Positions 27,918-36,882 of a stretch of DNA of 64,000 bases are shown in pieces (position 1 is the stretch's first letter; the number at the start of each line of letters is the position of its first letter). Made by a program: the position numbers and the translations under genes. The notes below the pieces were generated by a model. That model searched no databases and was not told the origin of the DNA. It saw only the letters and a list, made by a program, of their open reading frames with translations. The DNA lies in the NCBI RefSeq assembly GCF_005871085.1, contig NZ_VAUP01000035.1:1-64000 (forward strand). The letters are read 5' to 3'. This DNA comes from Xanthobacter autotrophicus. GTDB lineage: Bacteria > Pseudomonadota > Alphaproteobacteria > Rhizobiales > Xanthobacteraceae.

Positions 27918-29120
27918 TCAGTAGATGGCGGCTCCCGCCCCTACGTTGATCGAGGCATCCTTCATCGTTGCGACGATGAACTCGATTTCGTCCTCGGACA
28001 GGTGCGTGTGGAACGGCAGGGCGATTGCCCGGTCGGCCACCTTCTCGGTCACCAGGAAGTCGCCCTTGCGATACCCGAGGTCGAAGTAATGGCGCTGCAG
28101 ATGCAGCGGCGCGCTGTAGGCCGCCGATTCCACCTTCTCCACCTTCAGGTCGTCGACGATGGCGTCGCGGCTCGACTTGGAGAAGCGGGTGCCCAGATGC
28201 ACCACGTAGAGGAACCAGTTCACCTCTGTCACATCCGGCCCGATGAAGGGATCCTTGATCCCCTCGAAGGACTGGACATACTTTTGATAGAGATGCTCAA
28301 CCGTATGCCGCTGCTCGAGAATCTCCTCGAGCCGTCCCAGTTGGGCGAGGCCAAGGGCGGCGGTCACGTCGCTCATGGCGCCCTGGTAAGGCGCGCTCAT
28401 GGAGACCACCACCGAAGATCGCTCATCCAGCCGGTGGGCACGGAAGCGCCGCAACCCCACCGCCACATCGATGTCGTCGGTCACCACCATTCCACCCTCG
28501 CCGCACACCAGCGGGAAGGGCTGTGAGAAATCGAACACGGATGTGTCGCCGAACGACCCAACCAGCGCGCCCTTGTAGCGCGAGCCGATGGCCTCGGTGG
28601 AATCCTCAATGAGGGCGAGCTTATGCGTCCGCGCCAACTCCTGGAAGGCGGTCCACGGCGCCGGATGGCCGTTGGAATTGCCAGCAACGATGGCCTTGGT
28701 CTTCTCGGTGATCTTGGCCGCGGCCTTTTCCGGAACCAGCGTCCCCGCCCAATAATCGATGTCGGCGAAGACCGGCCGCGCGCCCGAGAGACTCACGGCG
28801 TGGACCGTCTCGCGGAAGGAGTGGGGCGAGCAGATCACCTCGTCCCCGGGACCGATCCCATAGGCCTTGAGGGTGTAAAGCAGGCCCAAGGTGCCGCTGG
28901 GCACGGCCACCGCATATTTGCGGCCGAGATAGCCGGCGAACGCCGCCTCGAAAGCCTCTGCGGTCGGTCCGCTGGACAGGCGCGGTGCCTGCAGCGCCTC
29001 GGCCACGGCCTGAAGCTCAATGACGGTGATATCGGGATCCGACAACAGGATCGATGCGCCCTCGCCGCCGTCGTCGGCCGACAGGTCAGCGTCGTCGAAG
29101 AGATCCATGTCGCTCATCAC
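27918..29120 (-). CDS. DegT/DnrJ/EryC1-fold protein lacking the PLP lysine
   Basis: The 400-residue protein is a fold-type I aminotransferase of the DegT/DnrJ family: V-P-S-G-T-L-G-L near residue 73, I-E-D-S-T-E-A-I-G near 171 and G-E-G-G-M-V-V at 207. The lysine that binds PLP in this family sits in F-S-F-x-x-x-K-x-x-x-x-G-E-G-G. Here the segment is F-D-F-S-Q-P-F-P-L-V-C-G-E-G-G and Phe202 occupies the lysine position. It is in the nifB operon and overlaps the upstream small gene by 4 bp. Function is unknown. Confidence 0.85.
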   Translation of the reverse strand: MMSDMDLFDDADLSADDGGEGASILLSDPDITVIELQAVAEALQAPRLSSGPTAEAFEAAFAGYLGRKYAVAVPSGTLGLLYTLKAYGIGPGDEVICSPHSFRETVHAVSLSGARPVFADIDYWAGTLVPEKAAAKITEKTKAIVAGNSNGHPAPWTAFQELARTHKLALIEDSTEAIGSRYKGALVGSFGDTSVFDFSQPFPLVCGEGGMVVTDDIDVAVGLRRFRAHRLDERSSVVVSMSAPYQGAMSDVTAALGLAQLGRLEEILEQRHTVEHLYQKYVQSFEGIKDPFIGPDVTEVNWFLYVVHLGTRFSKSSRDAIVDDLKVEKVESAAYSAPLHLQRHYFDLGYRKGDFLVTEKVADRAIALPFHTHLSEDEIEFIVATMKDASINVGAGAAIY

Positions 29121-29380
29121 GCGCTCCGCCGGGCAAGGATGACACCCGTGGCGCTCGCCGGATCTAGCGTGATGTGCGCGCAGTGATCGGCGGTGTCGAG
29201 CAGGTGGATGTCGTATGTCGAATAGGTGCGGAATGGCGCTTCCGTGACATCGGAGGCGTCACATTGGGTCCAGGACAGGGCCGGAAACCGGCGGCGCAGC
29301 TCGGCAAAGACGGGCGCGGAGGCGTCCTCGGCCGTGAGGACCTGCTCAATCTCGGTGAGATCGCTGTCGCTGAGGGCCAT
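29117..29380 (-). CDS. Unknown 87-residue protein
   Basis: Begins M-A-L-S-D-S-D-L-T-E-I-E-Q-V-L and ends G-V-I-L-A-R-R-S-A. It has a D-A-S-D-V-T-E-A-P-F-R stretch near residue 40. It was not recognised. It overlaps the aminotransferase-like gene by 4 bp (ATGA), so the two are translationally coupled and probably act together. Confidence 0.65.
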   Translation of the reverse strand: MALSDSDLTEIEQVLTAEDASAPVFAELRRRFPALSWTQCDASDVTEAPFRTYSTYDIHLLDTADHCAHITLDPASATGVILARRSA

Positions 29381-29468
29381 AACTAACTCTCCCTTGCCGA
29401 AGATGAGACACGCCCGCGTCTTCTGTCGCGGGCCAAAGTCCCCCATGCAGGATCATTGCCAAATTAGA

Positions 29469-29798
29469 TCATTGCCAAAATTTGCGTTCGCTATCGTCGT
29501 TGAGGAGATCGAGGACCTCCTTCAGCCGGTCGTGCGTGCTGTCCAGCTCCCACAGCCGCGTGCCGTGGTTCTTCCGGAAGAGCTGCCAGGCGCCCTCGTC
29601 CGCGTCGAACAGCAGGAGGGCGATGTCCACAACGCCGCCCTCCGGATCGATATTGCGCGAGCAACACGCGCTTTCGATGCGATAACCGCCCTGGGTGGCC
29701 AGCACCCGGGGCGTGACATAGCGATAGCGCTTGCGCGCCTTGATGGCACGCTCGATGCGCTTCTTGTCGAGATCGTTCGGATGAGCGGGCAGCCTCAT
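29469..29798 (-). CDS. DUF3024-like protein
   Basis: The 109-residue protein has the features I associate with DUF3024: the N-terminal R-I-E-R-A-I-K-A-R-K-R-Y-R-Y-V-T-P segment, the S-A-C-C-S-R-N-I-D-P-E-G-G motif near residue 43 and a D-S-E-R-K-F-W-Q tail. No function is known. It lies 47 bp after the second nifZ gene in the nifB operon. The ATG at 29798 was chosen over a longer arginine-rich frame. Confidence 0.75.
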   Translation of the reverse strand: MRLPAHPNDLDKKRIERAIKARKRYRYVTPRVLATQGGYRIESACCSRNIDPEGGVVDIALLLFDADEGAWQLFRKNHGTRLWELDSTHDRLKEVLDLLNDDSERKFWQ

Positions 29799-29845
29799 CG
29801 TCTCGTCTCTTTCCCGGCCGAGGCCGTTGCGGCTTTGGTTCAGGA

Positions 29846-30091
29846 TCACTCGAGCGGGGATATTTCTTCCTCGAGGCACCCCACCACCAGACGCTCCGTG
29901 AACTCGATCAAATAGATGGGCGTGTCGGTGTCAGTGTGGGTTCCCACCTGCACAATCTCGCCGGTGGTGCCAAGGCCCACCAGCAGCGCCTCTTCCGGAA
30001 AATCCGGATAGGAGCCATCATTATACAGGTCGATCAGCGTCTTGACCTTCTGGCCCCACTGGTACTTGGGGTTGCGCGGCTCGAGGATCAT
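29846..30091 (-). CDS. nifZ2: NifZ-domain protein, second copy
   Basis: The 81-residue protein has the NifZ signature N-D-G-S-Y-P-D near residue 24, L-L-V-G-L-G-T-T-G-E-I-V-Q-V near 36 and Y-L-I-E-F-T-E near 60. NifZ acts in maturation of the MoFe protein P-clusters. It overlaps nifZ1 by 4 bp (ATGA). Confidence 0.92.
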   Translation of the reverse strand: MILEPRNPKYQWGQKVKTLIDLYNDGSYPDFPEEALLVGLGTTGEIVQVGTHTDTDTPIYLIEFTERLVVGCLEEEISPLE

Positions 30092-30414
30092 GCTCTGGGT
30101 GCTCCGGGCACGGGGGGCAGGGGAATGTCTTCTTCGTCGCGCGGGATCGCGCTCTCGAGTTCCTTGCGCTTCATGCCCACGCGATTACCGCTTTCGGTAA
30201 ACTCGACGCCGTAGATATAGAATTGCTGCAGGAATGTGCCGATTGAAACCACATAGCCGATCTCGCCCTTCTTCGCGAGGATCTCACCGATTTCCTTACC
30301 GGCATAAGTTCCGTCATTGCGAATGACGCGCTTGGCCTTCACCTTTTCGCCGAAATTGAAGTAGGGCGGCTCTGAGACTTCGACCACATCACTGTCACGG
30401 ACAATGTTGCTCAT
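30088..30414 (-). CDS. nifZ1: NifZ protein, first copy
   Basis: The 108-residue protein carries the NifZ core F-N-F-G-E-K-V-K-A-K-R near residue 19, N-D-G-T-Y-A-G-K near 33 and K-G-E-I-G-Y-V near 49, close to the Azotobacter NifZ N-terminal part. It overlaps the LRV gene upstream by 4 bp and nifZ2 downstream by 4 bp. Confidence 0.93.
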   Translation of the reverse strand: MSNIVRDSDVVEVSEPPYFNFGEKVKAKRVIRNDGTYAGKEIGEILAKKGEIGYVVSIGTFLQQFYIYGVEFTESGNRVGMKRKELESAIPRDEEDIPLPPVPGAPRA

Positions 30415-31190
30415 AGCGGCATCTCCCTCAAAAGCTCCCCGCCCGATTTGGCGCGGGACCGGGCGACCTCGCGCACGAAGTCGTCGTCATCGTCGATCAG
30501 CTGGGACACCTGGGTCGGCGCAATGCGGCTTGCCACCTCGTAGCGCACCCGCCAGTCCGGATCGGCGACGAGCGCGGAGAGCAGATCGGGCGCGAGACGT
30601 TGAGCCACCTCCAGGCGGACCTGCGGACTCCTGTCGTTGACCATGCACATGAGCCATTCCGCCGGCAGCCGCTGGGCGACCACGCGCCGGACCTCGGCCT
30701 CGGGGTCCTCCACCATGCGTGACAGCAAGGGCGGTGCGATGCGCCGCGCCACGACGAGGCGCACATAATAGTCCTCGTCCGCCATCATGGGCGAAAGGTC
30801 GGCGTCCTCCAGCAGCGAGACGATGCGGATGCGGACCTCCCGGTGGGGGTCCTTGCGCAAGGGGAGAATCTTGTTCTTCGGCAGGCGGCGCGCCGCGTTC
30901 CACCGCACCGTTTCTTCCGGATCGTTCAGCAGCGCCGGCAGGACGAACACGTCCGCGTGCTTGGCCGCGATGGCCCGCACCTCGAAATGCTCATGTCGCA
31001 CATAGGAATTGGCGAGCGACGGGTTCCAATTGAAGAAGCGGTCGATGCGCCGGGCATAGCGATCATTCACGCAGGCCCGTCGCAGACGGCATTTTCCCTC
31101 CGCCAGGAGGTCCTGGTGGGCGCACGAGGAGCACTCGACGTCTTCCCCGAGCCAGTTCTTGGCCTCGTCGATGTCGTCTTCAGTCATCAT
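30411..31190 (-). CDS. LRV repeat protein with N-terminal 4Fe-4S domain, copy 2
   Basis: The 259-residue protein repeats the architecture of the gene at 16845: C-x2-C-x10-C-x5-C at residues 20-40, then LRV repeats (for example D-P-E-A-E-V-R-R-V-V-A-Q-R-L). It is paralogous to copy 1. It overlaps the TPR gene by 11 bp upstream and nifZ1 by 4 bp downstream, so it is tightly coupled in the nifB operon. Confidence 0.9.
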   Translation of the reverse strand: MMTEDDIDEAKNWLGEDVECSSCAHQDLLAEGKCRLRRACVNDRYARRIDRFFNWNPSLANSYVRHEHFEVRAIAAKHADVFVLPALLNDPEETVRWNAARRLPKNKILPLRKDPHREVRIRIVSLLEDADLSPMMADEDYYVRLVVARRIAPPLLSRMVEDPEAEVRRVVAQRLPAEWLMCMVNDRSPQVRLEVAQRLAPDLLSALVADPDWRVRYEVASRIAPTQVSQLIDDDDDFVREVARSRAKSGGELLREMPL

Positions 31191-31719
31191 CGTCCTGACC
31201 CGCCCTGTTCAGCACATCGAGCAAAAGCTTCGCACCGATCTTGTCGGTGGGGTCCAGCTCGAGCAACTTCATCACTGCGGCCCGCCCCTCCTCGAGATCG
31301 CCGAGGCGCATGTTGAGGTAGGCGTAGCCCTTCAGCGTAAACAGGAAGAACCGCGGCATCAGCCGGTCGTAGCGCGAGAATTCAGCATCCTGCGCACACA
31401 CGTCCCGCCAGTCGGCCGGCAGATTGGTTTCCCGCTGCGCCTTGGCCAGACACACCCGGGCCACCTCCAGGCATTCCCGAAGACGGCCCTTGTAGAAATA
31501 GAAGCGGTAGAGGCCGATCAGCACCGCGGCGTGACCGGGCGCCAGCGCCTCGGCCTGTCGCAAATGGGCTTCCGCCACTTCATCCTGCTGGTAGGAGAGG
31601 CCGGCTTCCCACAGATGATACTGTGCGTCCTCCGGCAGCCCTCCCCCCATGACGGCGCTCGCAAGGAGCCCCTCGGGGGTGAGAAAATCCGGTTCGCCCG
31701 AAACCTGCGAGCCTTCCAT
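31180..31719 (-). CDS. TPR-type nif-associated protein, copy 2
   Basis: The 179-residue protein contains TPR-like helices (Q-A-E-A-L-A-P-G-H-A-A-V-L near residue 53 and F-L-F-T-L-K-G-Y-A-Y-L-N near 128). It is a paralogue of the protein at 24463. The ATG at 31719 follows GAGGGA, and the frame upstream of it overlaps iscA and looks non-coding. The gene is in the nifB operon. Confidence 0.78.
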   Translation of the reverse strand: MEGSQVSGEPDFLTPEGLLASAVMGGGLPEDAQYHLWEAGLSYQQDEVAEAHLRQAEALAPGHAAVLIGLYRFYFYKGRLRECLEVARVCLAKAQRETNLPADWRDVCAQDAEFSRYDRLMPRFFLFTLKGYAYLNMRLGDLEEGRAAVMKLLELDPTDKIGAKLLLDVLNRAGQDDDD

Positions 31720-31811
31720 TCCCGTCCCTCGTTTCCGGTTCCATCCGCAGCCGACCCGGACCCGAGCCGCGGCAGCTCCGGAGCGGACGCGCCGCCCCGG
31801 ATGGTCACAGC

Positions 31812-32126
31812 TCAGTGGGCGTGCGAACTGCAGGTGGTCGCCTTGGGATCCTGGAACACCAGGCCCGTCTTGGCAGCCGTGTCGGTGAAGTCGATGGTGA
31901 CGCCATCGAGCAGCAGACGGCTTTCGGCCGGCAGGAACAGCTTCAGGCCGTCCTTCTCGACCACCGCGTCGCCCGGCGCGGGCTCCGGCAGAACCGCGAT
32001 CTCGGCATTGAGCCCGGAGCATCCACCGGGGGTCACATGCATCCGGAAGCCGGCGCTGGGACCGCCGTCGGCCATGATCATCATGCGGATGAAGCGCTGG
32101 GCCGAACGGGTCATCGTGAAATTCAT
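31812..32126 (-). CDS. Nif-type HesB/IscA protein with reduced cysteine set
   Basis: This 104-residue A-type Fe-S carrier homologue keeps the first cysteine in T-P-G-G-C-S-G-L-N near residue 36, but the C-terminal C-G-C-G motif reads C-S-S-H, so two cysteines rather than three remain. It is between the nifB-linked ferredoxin and the TPR gene. Three such paralogues occur in this window (5808, 31812 and 37305). Confidence 0.9.
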   Translation of the reverse strand: MNFTMTRSAQRFIRMMIMADGGPSAGFRMHVTPGGCSGLNAEIAVLPEPAPGDAVVEKDGLKLFLPAESRLLLDGVTIDFTDTAAKTGLVFQDPKATTCSSHAH

Positions 32127-32137
32127 CGCGTCTCTCC

Positions 32138-32362
32138 TTACGCGGTGGGCTGATAGCGCGGATACGCGTTGTCGATGACGCAGGTATCATCCACCGGGCA
32201 GACCGCAGCGCACTGGGGCACGTCGAAGTGACCAATGCACTCGGTGCACTTCTTGGGGTCGATCACGAACGTCCCGTTCTTCTCGAAGATGGCCACGTTG
32301 GGACACTCCGGTTCACAGGCCGAGCAGCTCGTGCACTGCGACGCCACGATTTTCAACGTCAT
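32138..32362 (-). CDS. 2[4Fe-4S] ferredoxin of the nifB operon
   Basis: The 74-residue ferredoxin has [12 protein letters not shown] and C-x2-C-x8-C-x3-C-P, the Allochromatium/FdxN type with an inserted loop. The ATG at 32362 follows an AGGAG site. It is directly after nifB and probably serves as an electron donor in FeMo-co synthesis or to NifH, as for FdxN next to nifB elsewhere. Confidence 0.93.
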   Translation of the reverse strand: MTLKIVASQCTSCSACEPECPNVAIFEKNGTFVIDPKKCTECIGHFDVPQCAAVCPVDDTCVIDNAYPRYQPTA

Positions 32363-32482
32363 GGGATGCTCCTTTGATGCCGAGCGCGCGATCTGATCGG
32401 CAGGACGGTCGTTTGCTTGAACGTGGAGGCAGATCCGCCCAGGCTGCTTCAACCTGAGCGGATCCGGCTTTGAGGGGGCGGT

Positions 32483-34045
32483 TCAGGCCGCGTTGGTGAG
32501 CGCGCCCTGACGGATCTCGGCGTCGCCGCGCTCCGCATGGACGATCTCGCCGGTCTTCACCTTGTTGAGGTATTCCTTGAACCAGGTGATGGCCGACTTC
32601 TCGATGAACTCGTGGGCGAAGCCGTCCACCGGCTCGATGCCGGCCTTGACGAGGTCAGCCTTCGGGCAGCCGCCGATCTTGGCCACGAAGACCGCATGGC
32701 AGTCGTTGATGGCACGGATGATGGTCTCGAGGCTGTCCTCCTCGCCGTAGCCGCCCTGGCAATACAGGTCGACGCGGCGATGGCCGACGAACTTGGCGCC
32801 GCCGGTGGAGAGTTCCCACACCTGGAACTCCTTGGCGTGGCCGAAGTGCTCGTTGATGAGGCCCGAGCCCTTGGTGGCCACGGCCACGAGCAGCTTGATG
32901 TCGCTCTGCTCGCCGGCGAGGGCTTCCATCTCTTCCTGCTTCGCGGCGACCTTCGCCACGCGCTCTTCCTCAACCAGGGCCTGGTAGGCCTTGCGGCTGT
33001 CGAGGTCGTAATTGACCTCCATGGCCATGATCTTGTCGGTGGTGAACTCGGCCGAGCGATCCTCGCCGAGGAGACCCACGGCGTCGGCGCGGCACTGGCG
33101 GCAATGCCGCATCATGTTCATCTCGCCTTCGCACGAATCCTGGAGCGCCTTCAGCTCCTGGGCCGTCGGGCCGCGCTGGCCGTTGAGGCCGAACACGGTG
33201 CCGTGCTCGGGTGCCGAGATGAGCGGCATGATGTTGTGCAGGAACGCGCCGCGGGACTTCACCGCCCGGTTCACTTCGACAAGGTGCTTGTCGTTGATGC
33301 CGGGGATCATCACCGAGTTGACCTTGCAGAGAATGCCACGCTCGGTGAGCATCTCGAGGCCCAGCATCTGCCGGTCAGTGAGGAGCTTGGCGGCCTCATA
33401 GCCGGTGTAGCGCTTGTGCTTCCAGAACACCCACGGATAGATCTTCGCGCCTACTTCCGGATCCACCATGTTGATGGTGATGGTCACGTGGTCCACGTTG
33501 AAGCCGGCGATGGTGTCCACATGGTCGGGCAGGGCCAGGCCGTTGGTGGACAGGCAGAGCTTGATGTCGGGGGCAGTCCGGTTGATCAGCTCGAAGGTCT
33601 GGAAGGTCTTCTCGGGATTGGCAAGCGGGTCGCCGGGGCCGGCGATGCCCAGCACGGTCATCTGCGGAATCGTGGAGGCGACCGCAAGCACCTTCTTCGC
33701 CGCCTGCTGGGGCGTCAGCTTCTCGGACACCACGCCAGGGCGGGATTCATTGGCGCAATCATACTTGCGATTGCAGTAGTTGCACTGAATGTTGCAGGCC
33801 GGGGCGACCGCAACGTGCATACGAGCATAGTGGTGGTGGGCTTCTTCGGAATAACAGGGATGGTTCTTCACCTTCTCCCAGATCTCGGTGGGCAGGTCAC
33901 CCTGGCCGGCGGACGAACCGCAGCTGGCCTTTCCGGAACCACCGGACGTACCGCAACCCTGGTGCTCCGCCTTGGCCTGCAGGGCCTCGGCCAGCTTATC
34001 GGCCACTGCCGCTTCAGTCGTCTCGTGCTGTGTCGACGCGTGCAT
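32483..34045 (-). CDS. nifB: FeMo-cofactor core synthase NifB
   Basis: NifB is the radical-SAM enzyme that fuses 4Fe-4S clusters into NifB-co, the core of FeMo-co. The 520-residue protein has the SAM motif C-N-I-Q-C-N-Y-C near residue 82 and a C-terminal NifX-like domain (about residues 395-510, with H-F-G-H-A-K-E-F). The ATG at 34045 follows GAGGAG, and the longer frame is not supported. The NifA/sigma54 promoter lies 53 bases upstream. It leads a long operon reaching 27551. Confidence 0.98.
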   Translation of the reverse strand: MHASTQHETTEAAVADKLAEALQAKAEHQGCGTSGGSGKASCGSSAGQGDLPTEIWEKVKNHPCYSEEAHHHYARMHVAVAPACNIQCNYCNRKYDCANESRPGVVSEKLTPQQAAKKVLAVASTIPQMTVLGIAGPGDPLANPEKTFQTFELINRTAPDIKLCLSTNGLALPDHVDTIAGFNVDHVTITINMVDPEVGAKIYPWVFWKHKRYTGYEAAKLLTDRQMLGLEMLTERGILCKVNSVMIPGINDKHLVEVNRAVKSRGAFLHNIMPLISAPEHGTVFGLNGQRGPTAQELKALQDSCEGEMNMMRHCRQCRADAVGLLGEDRSAEFTTDKIMAMEVNYDLDSRKAYQALVEEERVAKVAAKQEEMEALAGEQSDIKLLVAVATKGSGLINEHFGHAKEFQVWELSTGGAKFVGHRRVDLYCQGGYGEEDSLETIIRAINDCHAVFVAKIGGCPKADLVKAGIEPVDGFAHEFIEKSAITWFKEYLNKVKTGEIVHAERGDAEIRQGALTNAA

Positions 34046-34097
34046 GAAACTGCTCCTCGCTTCCAGCAGGATCCAAAAAAATCCTTGGACAGGGATG

Positions 34098-34113
34098 AGC
34101 AACTGCCGTGCCA
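34098..34113 (-). promoter_or_regulatory. Sigma54 -24/-12 promoter of nifB
   Basis: Minus strand TGGCACG-GCAG-TTGCT, a perfect consensus match. Confidence 0.93.
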
Positions 34114-34207
34114 GCGGCGCTACGGATAAATACGTAATGAATTTCAAATGCTTATAAATTGGCGCCCAGCTGTCGGCTTAACAACACGCACCGCGCGGGG
34201 AACGACA

Positions 34208-34223
34208 TGTTGGGAAAGTTACA
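34208..34223. promoter_or_regulatory. NifA upstream activator site of nifB
   Basis: Exact TGT-N10-ACA (TGT TGGGAAAGTT ACA), about 95 bp from the -24/-12 element. Confidence 0.82.
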
Positions 34224-34296
34224 TCGTCGTACGTTCGGTTTCGTCCGCTCTGTTGATCTGGATCAATGCGCCTTCAAAGTCCCGGAAATGACGCTG

Positions 34297-34335
34297 AAAA
34301 AACAAAGAGAGCATGTCCCGGTGGGACATGCTCTC
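34297..34335 (-). terminator. Terminator of the hesB-nifU-nifS-nifT-sir2 operon
   Basis: A 13-bp perfect stem (GAGAGCATGTCCC) around GGT, preceded on the plus strand by an A-rich run, gives a T-rich tract after the hairpin on the minus strand. Confidence 0.88.
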
Positions 34336-34359
34336 CAAAGATCTCAACGACAAGGACGA

Positions 34360-35232
34360 TCAGGCGGCGACCGACATGATGATGTCCAGCGCCTTGGGCA
34401 ACGGCATGGCAATGGGCGTGATGGCGTGGGTCAGAAGGAAGCGCAGCTCGTTCTTGGTGAGCGACGCTTCGTCCACGATGGCGAAGTGCGGCAGGCGCGA
34501 ACGCTTTGTCACCTGCCGCGCATAGGTGCGCAGCATCTGGTCGTGGAAGCGACAGCCAAGGAACAGGAAGCTGCGCTCGGTGCGGCGGTTCTTCACCACG
34601 TCCGGGATCGGCGTCTGGATGTCGATCTCGGTCAGGACCTCCACATAGTCGGCGTCGGAGATCAGCCAGTTCTTGGCCGGCGCCACGCTGCCGTGGGGCT
34701 TGTAGAGCACCGTCGTCCAGGTTTCGGCCGCGGCACGGTCAGTCTCGTTACCGGCAGCATCATAGAAGCGATACCAGCGGTCCTCACCGATGCCGGCGCG
34801 GGTGATGCCCTGCGCCTCGCCCCAGCCCTCGCGGCCCTCCAGCGCTGAGCGCATGGCGCCATCGTACCAGGTGTCCACGATCAGCGGCAGGTTCAGGCCG
34901 GCGAGAAAGGTGTGGAACGGCAGCGGCGGCACCGGCGGGGCGAACGCATCGGCCATGAGAGCCGACACGGTGGACCGGTGCTTCATGCTCTCGATGTGCT
35001 GGGCGGCGGCCCAGGCGTTGCCCTTGGCGCGCTTGGGCAGCGCCACCTTGGTGCCGAAGAAGGCCGCAAGGCCCTCCGGTGTCACCGGGATGGCAGGCGA
35101 GGACAGCTCCAGGAGGCCGGGCCCCAGATAGGGCGCGGCCTTCCCAGCGACAAGCTCCGCCGCCACGTCCTTCAGGACGGCTTCGGCGTCGGCGAGCTTC
35201 AGCGTCTCAATATTGGCGACGGAAATATTCAT
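34360..35232 (-). CDS. SIR2-like (NAD-binding) protein linked to nif
   Basis: The 290-residue protein resembles SIR2-type NAD-binding proteins: Y-L-G-P-G-L-L near residue 35 in place of G-A-G-I-S, and L-Y-K-P-H-G-S-V near 183 with the catalytic-type His. No Zn-binding cysteine pairs are visible (a single Cys near 234), so it is in the SIR2_2-like branch. It ends the hesB-nifU-nifS-nifT set, just before the terminator, 6 bp after nifT. The function is unknown, and NAD hydrolysis or deacylation is possible. Confidence 0.82.
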   Translation of the reverse strand: MNISVANIETLKLADAEAVLKDVAAELVAGKAAPYLGPGLLELSSPAIPVTPEGLAAFFGTKVALPKRAKGNAWAAAQHIESMKHRSTVSALMADAFAPPVPPLPFHTFLAGLNLPLIVDTWYDGAMRSALEGREGWGEAQGITRAGIGEDRWYRFYDAAGNETDRAAAETWTTVLYKPHGSVAPAKNWLISDADYVEVLTEIDIQTPIPDVVKNRRTERSFLFLGCRFHDQMLRTYARQVTKRSRLPHFAIVDEASLTKNELRFLLTHAITPIAMPLPKALDIIMSVAA

Positions 35233-35238
35233 GTCAGA

Positions 35239-35454
35239 TCACTCCTCCTCGCCGCGCTTCTTCGCGTTCACGGTGATGGGGAGGGTCGTACCCTCGGCCA
35301 TCTCCGGCAGGTCAAGCACCCAGCCGTTGGCGATCTTGATCCAGCCGCCCCACAGGGTCTCGTGCTCGGTCTCGACGATCGGCTCCTCAAGGTCCTTTTT
35401 GGGAACGTAGATGGAGAGGCCCATCTCCGGAGAACGGCGAATCATAATCTTCAT
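35239..35454 (-). CDS. nifT: NifT/FixU protein
   Basis: The 71-residue NifT has M-K-I-M-I-R-R-S-P, L-S-I-Y-V-P-K-K-D-L-E-E near residue 13, and W-G-G-W near 35. The role in nitrogen fixation is unknown and it is often dispensable. An AGGAG site precedes the ATG. It lies 186 bp after nifS, and that gap holds no gene or NifA site with correct spacing. Confidence 0.95.
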   Translation of the reverse strand: MKIMIRRSPEMGLSIYVPKKDLEEPIVETEHETLWGGWIKIANGWVLDLPEMAEGTTLPITVNAKKRGEEE

Positions 35455-35640
35455 ACAACTGGCTCCTCGATCGGCCTGGACTCGCCGCTGTTACCCGCGC
35501 CGACATCTGTGCGATGTCGTTCGTGGACGTCCGTGATGCGCCCGCCGACCGCTGCTATGGTCGGCATCAAGCATGCATTTCCTGTGGTGAAGGCGACGCG
35601 CGGCGGGGCGCATGCGCCAATCTCGCGCCCCGGATGAAGG

Positions 35641-36843
35641 CTAGACATGGCTGGCCACGGGTGCGCTGTCGGCACCCTCCCGCGCGAGCCAGGCCGGCGA
35701 CATGGCGCGCAGGCGGGTGACGATCTCCGGCAGCGCCTCCAGCACCCGATCCACGTCTTCGCCCGTGTTCTCGCGGGAGAGCGACAAGCGCAGGGCGCCG
35801 TGCAAGGCGTTGGCCGGCAGGTTCATGGCCCGCAGCACATGGGACGGCTCGGTGGAGCCGGAGGTGCAGGCCGAGCCTGTGGAGGCGGCGACGCCGGCCT
35901 TGTTGAGATTGTGCAGCACCGCTTCACCGTCGAGATATTCGAACGCGATGTTGGCGGTGTTGGGCAGGCGGTTCTCGCCATCGCCATTCAGCAGGGTGTT
36001 GCTCACCTGCTGGAGGATGCCCTGTTCGAGCCGGTCGCGCAGCGCCTTCACGCGAGTGCGCTCGTCCTCCATGTGCTGGAGCGCGAGATCTGCCGCAGCG
36101 CCAAGACCGATGATACCCGGCACATTTTCGGTGCCGCCCCGGCGTCCGCGTTCCTGATGGCCGCCACGAATAAGGGGGCGAAACTTCACACCCTTCCTCA
36201 CATAGAGCGCGCCGATGCCCTTGGGTCCGTGCAGCTTGTGGCCGGACAGGGACAGCATGTCGATGGCGGTGGATTTCAGATCGATGGCCACCTTGCCCGC
36301 CGCCTGCACCGCATCGGTGTGGAACAGCGCACCGACCGCCTTCGCCTGTTCGGCGAGCGCCGCCACGGGGAACAGCGTGCCGGTCTCGTTATTGGCCCAC
36401 ATCACCGAGGCGATGGCGGTCTTCGGTGACAGCGCCTTGGCATAGGCATCAAGATCGAGCCGGCCGTGACGGTCCACGCCGATGAGGTGGACCTTGATGC
36501 CGCGCGTCTTTTCGAGATGCGCGACAAGGGTCAGGATGGCGGGATGCTCCACCGAGGTGGTGACGATCTCGTCCCGCCCGTCCTGCGTCTCCAGCGCGGA
36601 GAGGATGGCCGCATTGTCGGCTTCCGTTCCGCCGGAGGTGTAGATGATCTCGTGGTCGAACGCGGCGCCGAGCAGCGCCTGGAGCTGCTTGCGCGCCTTC
36701 TTCAGTGCCTCGCCCACATGCTCGCCGAAGGCGTGGGTGGATGAGGCATTGCCGAAGTGCTCGCTGAAGAACGGCAGCATGGCCTCGACCACAGCGGGGT
36801 CGGTCCGTGTCGTCGCGTTATTGTCGAGATAGACAGGCCGCAC
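35641..36843 (-). CDS. nifS: Cysteine desulfurase NifS
   Basis: NifS releases sulfur from cysteine for nitrogenase Fe-S clusters. The 400-residue PLP enzyme has the lysine motif S-L-S-G-H-K-L-H-G near residue 200, and the active Cys in T-G-S-A-C-T-S-G near residue 323. It starts 39 bp after nifU on the same strand. Confidence 0.97.
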   Translation of the reverse strand: MRPVYLDNNATTRTDPAVVEAMLPFFSEHFGNASSTHAFGEHVGEALKKARKQLQALLGAAFDHEIIYTSGGTEADNAAILSALETQDGRDEIVTTSVEHPAILTLVAHLEKTRGIKVHLIGVDRHGRLDLDAYAKALSPKTAIASVMWANNETGTLFPVAALAEQAKAVGALFHTDAVQAAGKVAIDLKSTAIDMLSLSGHKLHGPKGIGALYVRKGVKFRPLIRGGHQERGRRGGTENVPGIIGLGAAADLALQHMEDERTRVKALRDRLEQGILQQVSNTLLNGDGENRLPNTANIAFEYLDGEAVLHNLNKAGVAASTGSACTSGSTEPSHVLRAMNLPANALHGALRLSLSRENTGEDVDRVLEALPEIVTRLRAMSPAWLAREGADSAPVASHV

Positions 36844-36882
36844 GGCATCACCCCTTCGATCGTCTAAGCCTTGGCGCGCCCC

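Noticed and set aside
35489-35505. TGT...ACA before nifT as a NifA site
   Set aside because: The spacer is 11 bases rather than 10, and no -24/-12 element lies near it.
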